This document shows positions 11,391 through 19,582 of a stretch of DNA of 64,000 nucleotides, piece by piece (position 1 is the first letter of the stretch; each line of letters starts with the position of its first letter). The DNA is taken from NCBI RefSeq assembly GCF_029255185.1, contig NZ_JAPUVO010000117.1:1-64000 (forward strand). The letters run 5' to 3'. This stretch comes from Propionivibrio sp. Its GTDB lineage: Bacteria > Pseudomonadota > Gammaproteobacteria > Burkholderiales > Rhodocyclaceae. Both the position numbers and the translations under genes were made by a program. The notes below the pieces were generated by a model that was given only the letters and a program-made list of their open reading frames with translations, was not told the origin of the DNA and ran no database searches.

Positions 11391-11756
11391 TAACGCTGCG
11401 GGCATCTGCGGTTCCCCACTGATCCCGCTGCTCTTCCGTGAAATTCTTGATCCACTGGCTGGTTTTGGCCGGCGTCTGCGGCAGGATGTGCTCGACGTTG
11501 ATCTCATCGGGCAAGTTCAGCGAGGCTGCGTGGCTGGCCAGCAGGCATTCCAGCCGTAGCAATACGTATTTGTGGCAAAGCGTCGACCGTAGATCGCCCC
11601 GTCCAGCAGGGTTGCCAGTTGCCTGCCGTCAAAATCGAACACCTTGCTGGCCAGCACGTCATCGGGAACCTTGGCCGCATCAATGGCTTTCAGCACATCG
11701 TTCATATTGTTAATGCGCTGGTTGCACGATCTAACCTTGTTCGTTGGGCCACTCAT
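11359..11756 (-). pseudogene. DUF262/DUF1524 (GmrSD-like) C-terminal remnant
   Basis: Two minus-strand frames together encode the C-terminal part of a GmrS/GmrD-type protein, a family that restricts glucosylated DNA. The upstream frame reads VLKAIDAAKVPDDVLASKVF and GRQLATLLDGAIYGRRF. The downstream frame continues LLRLECLLASHAASL and the HNH-type core INVEHILPQTPAKTSQW. A frameshift near 11,560 separates them, and another disturbance follows TADARS. The N-terminal DUF262 domain is absent. Confidence 0.7.
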
Positions 11757-12874
11757 CGCCCGGGTAGCCCTTTACGTTCCATGTACGGTAAAAGCGCTTT
11801 GGTAATGTCCGGTGTATTGCGAATTTCACGCTGACCGCTCTGAAGCGACGATGCCTCGCTCAAACACTGGGCAGGCGTGGGCACGATGGCGTTGTCTAAA
11901 TTGGCACCGCCAAATCGGCGTAGCACGCTCTCGCTCGTAACCTTTCCCGTCTGGACTATTACCATCCGAAGATAGGATTGCTTTTCTGCTTCTCCGCCGT
12001 CCGAGATGTGGCGATTGCCTATTTCATCGAATGCCTGCCCTGCTGCCTTTAGGTACCCATCGTTTCGCGACCGCCATGCAGTAACCTCCTTCACCACTGC
12101 CTGGGCTACATCGCCACCCACACGTGCGCATAGAGTCTTTGCCGAGTCTATTGCCATGCCTCGCGCCATCACAGTCGCAGCATCCTTCTCTAGCAAAGGG
12201 GGCAATTCTTCAGTGAAACGATTGAATTCGGATGGAACACTTGGCATAACGTTTAGCTTGCTGATTATTGGAGTTCCGTACTTCACCCAATTTTCGTTCC
12301 ACGTTTCCACGGGGCTTTCGAAGGTAAAGATGTTGATGTTGTCGGTCACATCATTCGCAACAATGAATTTATGGACGATGATCGGTTTAAGCCCCGGAGG
12401 TGCATCCCGATAACGGAAGAAAGTGCGCTCGAAGTCTCCTTGGGTACTTTTCTGAAGCATTAGCACCTCCTCCTTTTTGTGTGCATCAAGGAACGGTTTC
12501 AGGTAGACAAGTGCTAGCTTTTTCGCTGAGATTCCACGAATGCGTTGAGAGCCACTGATGTGTTGAATAGTTACCCCCATCTCGAACTGCTTTGCGCGAG
12601 AAAACACCTCGGGGCTTGCCGCATAAGTGGTAGCGGGGATTCCCGCGATGTTCTCCGTCATCTCCTGTTCAGTCCAGCCAATAGGCTTAAGGAAAACGAC
12701 GTTTTTGTACAGTTGCCAACCGAATCCTTCAGGTGGCAGTGGTAGCTGGGACTTCATTGCCTCTCGTACTTGATTCCTAGTTGGCGAGGACGTCGAAGTA
12801 TTCTGTGCCGATGCAAAAGGCAGCCAAGACAACAGCGCCACAAGCAATGCAACACGTTTCAGAAAATGGTTCAT
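11753..12874 (-). CDS. Exported protein of unknown function
   Basis: A 373-residue protein with a clear Sec signal peptide (MNHFLKRVALLVALLSWLPF, cleavage likely after FASA). The mature part is hydrophilic without membrane helices. I recognise no family. It contains one QPGQ-poor, charge-rich region and ends in ITKALLPYMERKGLPGR. It lies alone between the DUF1524 remnant, which it touches, and the brnA gene, and it is inside the interval bounded by the two 49-bp repeats. It may be cargo of a decayed element. Confidence 0.7.
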   Translation of the reverse strand: MNHFLKRVALLVALLSWLPFASAQNTSTSSPTRNQVREAMKSQLPLPPEGFGWQLYKNVVFLKPIGWTEQEMTENIAGIPATTYAASPEVFSRAKQFEMGVTIQHISGSQRIRGISAKKLALVYLKPFLDAHKKEEVLMLQKSTQGDFERTFFRYRDAPPGLKPIIVHKFIVANDVTDNINIFTFESPVETWNENWVKYGTPIISKLNVMPSVPSEFNRFTEELPPLLEKDAATVMARGMAIDSAKTLCARVGGDVAQAVVKEVTAWRSRNDGYLKAAGQAFDEIGNRHISDGGEAEKQSYLRMVIVQTGKVTSESVLRRFGGANLDNAIVPTPAQCLSEASSLQSGQREIRNTPDITKALLPYMERKGLPGR

Positions 12875-12916
12875 GCTCCAGGCGTTCCGTGTGAAATGAG
12901 AGGCACAACGTTGAGT

Positions 12917-13186
12917 TCAGCGGTGCGCGGCACCTGCGCGCGTCCGTTGGCACGGCAAGTTAGAAGCGGTCGCCTCAAGACGCTCGGCTAGCCAGACCTT
13001 AATAACAGACTGCCTTGTAACCCCCAGCTTGCTAGCTTCGCGATCAAGCGAGTCAATCATCCAAGTTGGAAAGTCCACATTCACCCGCTTCTGCTCTTGC
13101 AGCACGCGCTTAGCTTTGGACAAGTCCAAAGTAGCCGTAATGTCGACACCCTCGTCAAACTGTTGCTCGAACTTTTTAGCTTTCAT
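12917..13186 (-). CDS. brnA: BrnA-like antitoxin
   Basis: An 89-residue ribbon-helix-helix antitoxin, expected to bind BrnT and repress the operon. Features are a charged N terminus (MKAKKFEQQFDEGVDITATL), the central VNVDFPTWMIDSLDREASKLGV and SVIKVWLAERLE, the usual BrnA DNA-binding fold. It overlaps brnT by 11 bases and is downstream of it, the standard toxin-first order for this system. The last ~15 residues look like a non-conserved tail. Confidence 0.85.
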   Translation of the reverse strand: MKAKKFEQQFDEGVDITATLDLSKAKRVLQEQKRVNVDFPTWMIDSLDREASKLGVTRQSVIKVWLAERLEATASNLPCQRTRAGAAHR

Positions 13187-13439
13187 AAAGTACCACCTCT
13201 TCTGTGCGTGCGCGACGAACGGATATCAATCGGATATTTGCCCCGCGGTAGGTAATGACTGCTGACCAATGCTTGCCATCGATAAGCCCAATCACGAGGC
13301 AGCGCGGCTCATCATCCGTTTTTGCAGGGATCTCCAACAGCATCGGGTCGCTCCAGAGACTCTGCGCTTCAACAAAATCTATGCCGTGTTTCGTGCGATT
13401 GGACTCACTCTTTGCTGTGTCAAATTCGAAGAAATTCAT
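13176..13439 (-). CDS. brnT: BrnT-like toxin
   Basis: An 87-residue RelE-fold ribonuclease toxin of the BrnT (DUF497) family. Signature elements are FEFDTAKSESNRTKHGIDF at residues 4-22, the central RCLVIGLIDGKHWSAVITYR, and the C-terminal IRLISVRRARTEE with the conserved RRA. It would cleave RNA to arrest translation unless bound by BrnA. Length is normal and no damage is visible. Confidence 0.9.
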   Translation of the reverse strand: MNFFEFDTAKSESNRTKHGIDFVEAQSLWSDPMLLEIPAKTDDEPRCLVIGLIDGKHWSAVITYRGANIRLISVRRARTEEVVLYES

Positions 13440-13483
13440 AGTATAGAAACTATACCTTAATTGGCATCAAGTCGCTAGTCAAC

Positions 13484-13594
13484 TTGATCCTTCCCGCACT
13501 CGGTCACCCTCATGCAGTTGCGCTTCGCTTCGTTTGCTATGATCAACTTACGGGAGGACTTTCACCTCCAAGATCGCGCCCATGCTGGGCGCAC
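13484..13594 (-). mobile_element. Group II intron 5' end, truncated
   Basis: On the minus strand the sequence begins GTGCGCCCAGCATGGGCGCG, the canonical 5' end of a bacterial group II intron, followed by domain I text such as TTGGAGGTGAAAGTCCTCC and GCGAAGCGCAACTGC. It starts directly after a rho-independent terminator, the target preferred by group IIC introns. Only about 110 bases remain: no reverse transcriptase and no domain V are present, because brnT follows. Confidence 0.7.
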
Positions 13595-13597
13595 AAT

Positions 13598-13625
13598 GAA
13601 AAAGGCCTCCATTTCTGGAGGCTTT
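13598..13625 (-). terminator. Rho-independent terminator
   Basis: AGCCTCCAGAAATGGAGGC followed by CTTTTTC on the minus strand. It ends transcription coming from the defence operon and served as the insertion site of the group II intron remnant. Confidence 0.7.
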
Positions 13626-13633
13626 GGTGCTAC

Positions 13634-13682
13634 TGGTGGCGTGCAGTTTACAACCGAATTACTCGCTATTGGGGCCAATGAG
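13634..13682 (-). repeat. 49-bp direct repeat, copy B
   Basis: Partner of 11,342-11,390, with 44 of 49 identical bases. On the minus strand it also ends in CCACCA followed by a terminator. The pair brackets the exported protein and brnTA. Confidence 0.75.
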
Positions 13683-13714
13683 CACTGGTGCGGGTTGCTG
13701 CGGCAATGTGCTCA

Positions 13715-13939
13715 CTAGCCCTCGATCACCCGCGCCACGTCGCCGTGACACTCGGCACACTTGCCCACTAGCAGCAGGTCGCCACCCTTGATGGTCCCGG
13801 TGAAATTGGTGATCGTCACTTCGTGGCGGCATTGCCCGCACCAGACATTGGCCAGCAGGCGCTGGCGGATATCTGCGGGGATGGACTCCCAACGCTGGCG
13901 GGCGGGGCGGGTGAAATCGGGAAGATTCTCAACGGCCAT
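13715..13939 (-). CDS. Small zinc-ribbon-like protein
   Basis: A 74-residue protein with two cysteine pairs, WCGQCRHE and GKCAECHGD, spaced as in a zinc ribbon. I recognise no specific family. It is the last gene of the defence operon and starts 18 bases after the AlbA-like gene, so it may act with it or be a bystander. Confidence 0.65.
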   Translation of the reverse strand: MAVENLPDFTRPARQRWESIPADIRQRLLANVWCGQCRHEVTITNFTGTIKGGDLLLVGKCAECHGDVARVIEG

Positions 13940-13957
13940 GGCTCATTCCTCCGGATT

Positions 13958-15544
13958 TCAACTTGCGCCACCACCAGGATGCGTATCCAGCCAGCGTTGC
14001 CCAAGGGGGGTCAGGCGGTAACGCTGACTGCGGCTGTTGGGCTTGTCGGGCAGGGTCATTTCGATGACGCCCAGCTCCAGCGCCGGTGCCAAATAGGTCT
14101 TGCGAAAATGCTCCCGGTCGGCCAGCCCTAGAGCATCCTGAATTGCCTGCCGGGTCATTTCCCCCTCTATCTGTGCCAGCAGCATTCCCACTTGCGGGGT
14201 GACTTGCGGGGTGACTTGCGGGGTGACTTGCGGGGTGACTTGCGGGGTGACTTGCGGGGTGACTTGCGGGGAGTCTGCTGGAGGAACAAGCGCCAGCGGA
14301 TGTCGCGGCAAACGGATCACAAACGAGAGGCGGTCGTCGTCCGTCTCAAACAGCGGTGCGGGCGAGCCGTTTGCCGCCATTTCCTTCAGAATTTTCGGGA
14401 TGCCGGTGGATCGCCCTTCGGTCATCTCCAGTTCCTTGAGGAATTCCCCAATCCGCCGGTTGCGGTAGCGGCGGCTGACAAGACGCCCCGCCTGAAAGTC
14501 CTCCAGCCGGATCGACCGATCCGGGCCGGGGAAGCTCAAGATCACCAGTTCGTCGTTGCCGATGCGCACCTCAATGGGCTCACGCTCCTCGTAGGACCGG
14601 TGATAGACCGCGTTGACCAAGGCTTCCTCGATGGCGGCGTAGGGGAAGTTCCAGACCCGCGTGGCCTCGGCGCGATCCGGATGCTTGATGACCGTCTCGC
14701 GCAGGTAGTTGCGCTGAATGTAGCTCAAGGCCTCGCGCGTCATCCGCGCCAGTGGGCCCTTGAAGATCTTTTCCTCGAAGCGATCACCGCCCGCGCCCTC
14801 GGGAAACCAGACCACATCGATCTGCACGCTGGGGAAAAATCGCTCCGGCGTCTCATTGAAAAACAGCAAACCCACGTTCTTGGGCCACGGTGACTCGGTA
14901 GGCCCGCCCGCTACGTTCATCTGTCGCGCCAATGCCTCGACCGACAACCCGGGCGCGTCCGCCGCCAATGCGCTATCCACCTCTTGCAAAAATGCCTGCA
15001 TCAGGGGTTTGGACAGATCCTCGATCCGTGCCGACTGGTTGTAGCGGTCGTCGAATGGCACCTTGGCGGCCAGGCTCAATAATTCCTGCTCGGTCTCGCC
15101 CTTGGCTTCCACAGTGCTGCTGTACCGGCGGATGTAATAGCGCCACACCTTGTGCTTGGCCGTCACCGACTCCGGTGCCTTGTAGGGACGGTTCTGGCCG
15201 CCCGGCGCCCACAGCACGATAAGCTTGCGCCCCTCAACTTCCTCAACACTCAATACCGGGAAGTACGGCGGCTGGATCAACTGGCAGTAGGCCAACAGTT
15301 CCCGCTGAATTTTGTCCAACTGCTTGTCTGGCACCCCCCCCGGCGGAAACACCGGCTGGCCATTGGCGTCGCAATCCTGCCCGATCACCACATAACCGCC
15401 GCCGAGGTTTTCGAAGTCGTTGGCAAATGCGCACACGGTGCGGATGATCGGGTCCGGGTTCCATCCAGCCTTGTACTCGATACGGTCGCCCTCGACCGTG
15501 CGCTGGCGCAGCAGGTCATTGAGGTTGATGGGAAGTTTCGTCAT
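13958..15544 (-). CDS. AlbA/Schlafen-like ATP-binding regulator with TPQV repeats
   Basis: A 528-residue protein of the COG2865 type. The N-terminal AlbA_2 (Schlafen-like) domain shows EGDRIEYKAGW and LGGGYVVIGQD in the first 60 residues. The middle carries a GHKL/RecG-C-like ATPase segment, PYAAIEEALVNAVYHRSYEE, and RRIGEFLKELEMTEGRSTGI. Seven TPQV repeats (residues about 425-452) form a hinge, and a winged helix ends the protein. Such proteins occur as regulators or effectors in defence islands. The start codon overlaps the McrC stop (ATGA), so it is translationally coupled to mcrC. Confidence 0.8.
   Translation of the reverse strand: MTKLPINLNDLLRQRTVEGDRIEYKAGWNPDPIIRTVCAFANDFENLGGGYVVIGQDCDANGQPVFPPGGVPDKQLDKIQRELLAYCQLIQPPYFPVLSVEEVEGRKLIVLWAPGGQNRPYKAPESVTAKHKVWRYYIRRYSSTVEAKGETEQELLSLAAKVPFDDRYNQSARIEDLSKPLMQAFLQEVDSALAADAPGLSVEALARQMNVAGGPTESPWPKNVGLLFFNETPERFFPSVQIDVVWFPEGAGGDRFEEKIFKGPLARMTREALSYIQRNYLRETVIKHPDRAEATRVWNFPYAAIEEALVNAVYHRSYEEREPIEVRIGNDELVILSFPGPDRSIRLEDFQAGRLVSRRYRNRRIGEFLKELEMTEGRSTGIPKILKEMAANGSPAPLFETDDDRLSFVIRLPRHPLALVPPADSPQVTPQVTPQVTPQVTPQVTPQVTPQVGMLLAQIEGEMTRQAIQDALGLADREHFRKTYLAPALELGVIEMTLPDKPNSRSQRYRLTPLGQRWLDTHPGGGAS
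14190..14271 (-). repeat. 12-bp in-frame tandem repeat
   Basis: About 6.8 copies of ACTTGCGGGGTG (plus strand), almost perfect, encoding Thr-Pro-Gln-Val repeats in the hinge of the AlbA-like protein. Because the unit is a multiple of three, copy-number changes keep the reading frame. Confidence 0.9.
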
Positions 15545-16914
15545 ATGAAGGCCGCCTCTCTGGGTTGGCTGGCAGGTTCGGGGATCGCACGTTGTATTGG
15601 TACCCGGGACATAAGGCTCGCATCAAGGCTGCCGCAAGGTGGCAGCAGCAAGCGCTTTTCCCGCAAGCAAAACGGCAGAACCCACAAGCGCAGCCCCTCA
15701 GACTTTGGAAATTCAAATACCGGCAGCGGTTGGTCAAACGACGACGTCATGGGATAAACCAACGCCAGCACTCCGACACCGTCAAGGTAGCTTTGGCCGT
15801 AGGCTTGCAGCTGATAGAAGTCGGACTGGGAAAGCCCGTACTTGTCAGAACCGTTTTCCTTCACGGCATCGAGCAACTTCCACTTTGTGTCCAACACCAG
15901 TCGATTGGCTGTGTCATCGTGAATGAGCAAATCTGGCTTCATCCGGAACCAGTCTTGCTCTTGATGGCGCACCAGGTAGTGGCTGCGGGCCTGGGTCTTG
16001 AGCACAAGGCCAGTGGTGACCTGCTTTTGCAGATGCTTGGCAACGAAGGCCTCAAACAGAGCCTCCATCGGGAACAGAAGGGATGGCGCGGAATGATTGC
16101 CCGAACCGGTCATCGGGGATTCATTGCCCAGGATCAAGCGTGCCCATGCCAACGCTGTTTCGTAATGCGCCATGCTACGGTCGATGTGCACTCGCTGAAA
16201 ATCGGCACCTGGCTGCTCAGACACAGGGACATCCGCAAAAACGAATGCCAACTCACGGGCCAGCTTCTGGTTTTCCTGGGTAGAGGTCAGTCGAAGGGCT
16301 TGCCGGAGAGCAGCATGAAGCAGGCGGTTTTCCGGGCGGTCAGTGGTGAACTCATCGAACTGCGTGAAAAACCGATCGGCCCGAAACTGGTTCTGGCGCA
16401 AGTGCTGCCCTACCATCAACTTGCCGCGCAGCGCGAAAAGATTATCTTGTCTGACAGCGTAATCGCTGTGAAGCCCACGTTTGACTACCTGGTCAGTCGC
16501 ACGCAGAAATTCGGAGATGAAGACCTCCAGCAACGGCATACGGCGGGCCAACAGTCTGGCTTTGTCTGTTTGCACATGCCGGAAGCGTTGCAGGCAGCAG
16601 AGCATATCAATCAGGAATTGCCGAGCTTCCGTCGCGCCACCGCCGATGGCTTTACCCACCTTGGGCAGCACCTCAATCTGAAAACCGTTCGGTGCGCGCA
16701 GTACACCTACAAAACTGGTTACTTGGACTGCGCGCATACCTTTGCGCTGAGACAACCTAACCCAGGAACCTTCGCCCCTGTCCGCAATGCGCAAAGCCTC
16801 GGACTCCAGCCATTCGAACACCACGGCGGGAACACCATGAATCCCATCGGCACTCGCGCCCCCGATGTTCCCTGATACCAGGGCGTCGAATTCATAGATG
16901 GAGAGGCTGTTCAT
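15541..16914 (-). CDS. mcrC: McrC nuclease subunit of a McrBC-type system
   Basis: A 457-residue McrC-like protein that supplies the PD-(D/E)xK nuclease to a GTP-dependent, modification-directed restriction complex. The N-terminal domain has YEFDALVSG and VLPKVGKA; the nuclease core is FRMKPDLLIHDD followed by RLVLDTKWKLLD (Asp and DxK) near residue 340. I chose ATG 16,914, 14 bases after the McrB stop. The open frame extends upstream into mcrB but without conserved residues. Confidence 0.85.
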   Translation of the reverse strand: MNSLSIYEFDALVSGNIGGASADGIHGVPAVVFEWLESEALRIADRGEGSWVRLSQRKGMRAVQVTSFVGVLRAPNGFQIEVLPKVGKAIGGGATEARQFLIDMLCCLQRFRHVQTDKARLLARRMPLLEVFISEFLRATDQVVKRGLHSDYAVRQDNLFALRGKLMVGQHLRQNQFRADRFFTQFDEFTTDRPENRLLHAALRQALRLTSTQENQKLARELAFVFADVPVSEQPGADFQRVHIDRSMAHYETALAWARLILGNESPMTGSGNHSAPSLLFPMEALFEAFVAKHLQKQVTTGLVLKTQARSHYLVRHQEQDWFRMKPDLLIHDDTANRLVLDTKWKLLDAVKENGSDKYGLSQSDFYQLQAYGQSYLDGVGVLALVYPMTSSFDQPLPVFEFPKSEGLRLWVLPFCLREKRLLLPPCGSLDASLMSRVPIQRAIPEPASQPREAAFI

Positions 16915-16927
16915 CGCTCTGAGCCAA

Positions 16928-19582
16928 TCAGTCAGCCAGTGGCTCGTAGATGCCAATGTACGCACTGGGACTGGCCAGAGCATCATCATTCTTGCGGAAC
17001 CGTCTCTTGGTGGAGAAGGTATCCAGACCGTGGTCACGGCCAAAAAGCCCGATCAAATCGTCCTCGTGGTCAGGGCTTTCGGTGATGAACTGAGCGGCCA
17101 CGGGCTTTTGGTTGTCGGCCAATACCAAGCGGATCTTCTGCCAGTCCTCAAAGAAGTATTCTTCCAGCAACGGAATGATCCGGTTACGGAAAACATCCTG
17201 CAAGGCATCCAATCTGGCCTGGCCGTCAGCGATTTCCTTCAGGCCTGTGAAATAGGCATGACCGATGCAGTGATCGCGGTCGTAGAGGGCTTCGATGCGC
17301 TGGTTGATTACGGCCAGCATTTTCGGAATATTGATGACTTCGCTATCCATTGAAACGCGCAGACCTGCCAGCGGGGCATCTGCATCGTCACGGGCATCCG
17401 GAAGGATAGGGAGAAAATCGAATCTGCGGCGCAGCGCCGTGTCCAGCAGCGCCAGTGAACGGTCTGCTGTGTTCATCGTACCGATGATGTCTACGTTGGC
17501 CGGGACGCTGAATGTCTCTCCCGAGTAGGGGAGCGTCACCGTCACCGCATTAGCACCGCCCTCGCGCTTGTCAGCCTCGATCAGGGTAATCAGTTCACCG
17601 AAAATCTTGCTGATGTTGCCCCGGTTGATTTCGTCGATGACCATCGCAAAACGCTGATCCGGTGCCAGTCGGGCACGGCGGCAGAGGTCTTTGAACACCC
17701 CGGATCGGATCTCATACTGCACATCGGATTCTTCTGCGCCGCCGGTCAGCACAGGGCGCAGGCCCTCGACAAATTCCTCGTAGCCATAGGATTGATGGAA
17801 GGTGACGAAGGCGTATCGCTGCACTGCCCCAACAGGCTCGGGCCCCTTCTTCATCTCATCGACCAACTCCGTGAGGTGCGCACAGTCGTCTTCCCAATCA
17901 CCGGCGAACTGCCAGAACGAGCTCTCGGTCTTGTCGAAAATCGCCGGTGAAATTCGCACCTTCATATTGACCGTAGCGGACTCATCAACGGTGTGGTTTT
18001 GCAGCGTGCGCCACAGAGTGTTCTGGATGACGCTGAGCTTTGCTCCCTTCTTCGCGGCCACGGCCTGGGTAAAGGGATGCTTGGCAATATCGCTGACCTT
18101 CGCGGTTGCTGACTTGCCACCCATCTCGTATAGCGCGGCAGCGGCAACCTCCCACCATTTCAAATGCGAGAAGTTGTCCGCGATGAACTGCTGGCGCCAC
18201 TCATCACTGGATACATCGGAGGTGGCACGTTCGTAGTCACGCTTGAGCAGTTGCATCAATGCATACGTCTTGCCCGTGCCAGGAGGTCCATAGTAGATGA
18301 CGTTTTTGCTCATGCCGCCTCCTTGAGCTGCCAGTTTCTGAGTTACCGTTGCCTGTTGTGTTGGCGATTCATCAGCATCTGAGCCGAACTTCCAGGCTGC
18401 AAGCGACAGACTCGGAAAATCGTGGACGGGGAAACGGTTGCTGGCAAACTCCCCCTCAAGTTGTTCAACCAGTTCAAGGTAACGCTCTGCACTGCAGGGT
18501 GCGCCTTGGCCAGGCTTCAGAATCTGGATGCCCAACTTGCTTTCGAGGTAATCGCGCGACTGCCCATCCAGCGTCAGGTAGTGCCAGGGCAATACCCAAT
18601 AGAACCCTTGGCTCAGGTTCCAGGACGTGCCGCGAATTTGAATGGCAGCGTTGTATGCCTCGATGAATTCGTTGCGGGTTGTGCCGTTCTCGTCGTCGGC
18701 CAGGTTGATCGCGGCCTCAAAGACGCGCCAGAGCTTTTCGATGTCATCGGGCTTGCGCCGGTACGCGTATGAGAAAAACCAGGAGTTCTGCGGATTGAGG
18801 ATGGGAATGCCGTCAAACGACGTCGGCGGACCGTTGTCGATGCCGATCATCTTGGCCAACTGCCCGGCAATCGTCGTCCGGTTTTTGTTGGTGACCTTGC
18901 CACGATTGAATCCGCCCATCAGGGTGAATGGGCAAATATCATCCAGCGCGATTCTGTTTTTCGCCGGGTTTTCGTCGTTGGTGAGGTAGGTCAACAGAGG
19001 CTGTGTCTCTGCCAGCGTTCGCAGGCCGTCAATCAGAGGAGCACGGTTGTGCCGGTACTCGAGCAGCTTGCGGGCAAAGGCTTCGTAGAACTCGGTCCAT
19101 GCGAACTGGTTCGACGTCGACTGATCGCCGTAGCGGTCTTTCCAATACGGGGCATTGCGAAACCGGTCGATGTCCTGGGGCTGCCCCTTGAAGGTGAAGT
19201 CAATCAGCCCTTCGGTGCACCAGTCCGTAGATTCCACGCGCCAGACGGTCAGTCGGTTGGTGTAGAAACACCAGATGCGTGGAGGATCGACTTTTTCCCA
19301 GTCGACTTTGACGCGCTTACCATCTTGCATGTTCTCGGTGATGGTGCCGATGGCCTTGATCGCCATGACCGAAACAGGCTGCCCCTTGGCATCAAAGGGC
19401 AGGTTGTGCTTTTGGGTATAGGTAGACTTGATGGCGATGCGCTGACCGGGGCGCATGGATTTGACCTGATCCAGATAGCGGTCGTCGTATCCGTTTTCCC
19501 AAATGCCATCAGCAAGGAATCGTGGTGTTTGATCATTGGTGCGGTCGTAGCTTGCACCGACGAACCAGTATGTCTCGGCCAT
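16928..19582 (-). CDS. mcrB: McrB-like AAA+ GTPase with N-terminal EVE-like domain
   Basis: An 884-residue motor of a McrBC-type restriction system. An EVE/PUA-like reader (AETYWFVGASYD..., first ~110 residues) probably recognises modified bases. The AAA+ part has Walker A YYGPPGTGKTYAL near residue 435, the Walker B-like MVIDEINRGN, and the McrB signature GTMNTADRSLALLDTALRRRF, which binds GTP in the family. It starts at ATG 19,582, overlapping the Res stop by one base, so translation is coupled to the upstream Mod-Res pair. Confidence 0.88.
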   Translation of the reverse strand: MAETYWFVGASYDRTNDQTPRFLADGIWENGYDDRYLDQVKSMRPGQRIAIKSTYTQKHNLPFDAKGQPVSVMAIKAIGTITENMQDGKRVKVDWEKVDPPRIWCFYTNRLTVWRVESTDWCTEGLIDFTFKGQPQDIDRFRNAPYWKDRYGDQSTSNQFAWTEFYEAFARKLLEYRHNRAPLIDGLRTLAETQPLLTYLTNDENPAKNRIALDDICPFTLMGGFNRGKVTNKNRTTIAGQLAKMIGIDNGPPTSFDGIPILNPQNSWFFSYAYRRKPDDIEKLWRVFEAAINLADDENGTTRNEFIEAYNAAIQIRGTSWNLSQGFYWVLPWHYLTLDGQSRDYLESKLGIQILKPGQGAPCSAERYLELVEQLEGEFASNRFPVHDFPSLSLAAWKFGSDADESPTQQATVTQKLAAQGGGMSKNVIYYGPPGTGKTYALMQLLKRDYERATSDVSSDEWRQQFIADNFSHLKWWEVAAAALYEMGGKSATAKVSDIAKHPFTQAVAAKKGAKLSVIQNTLWRTLQNHTVDESATVNMKVRISPAIFDKTESSFWQFAGDWEDDCAHLTELVDEMKKGPEPVGAVQRYAFVTFHQSYGYEEFVEGLRPVLTGGAEESDVQYEIRSGVFKDLCRRARLAPDQRFAMVIDEINRGNISKIFGELITLIEADKREGGANAVTVTLPYSGETFSVPANVDIIGTMNTADRSLALLDTALRRRFDFLPILPDARDDADAPLAGLRVSMDSEVINIPKMLAVINQRIEALYDRDHCIGHAYFTGLKEIADGQARLDALQDVFRNRIIPLLEEYFFEDWQKIRLVLADNQKPVAAQFITESPDHEDDLIGLFGRDHGLDTFSTKRRFRKNDDALASPSAYIGIYEPLAD

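Noticed and set aside
15565..16875. 436-residue plus-strand frame opposite mcrC
   Set aside because: Antisense to a recognisable McrC protein with its nuclease motif; no domain of its own.
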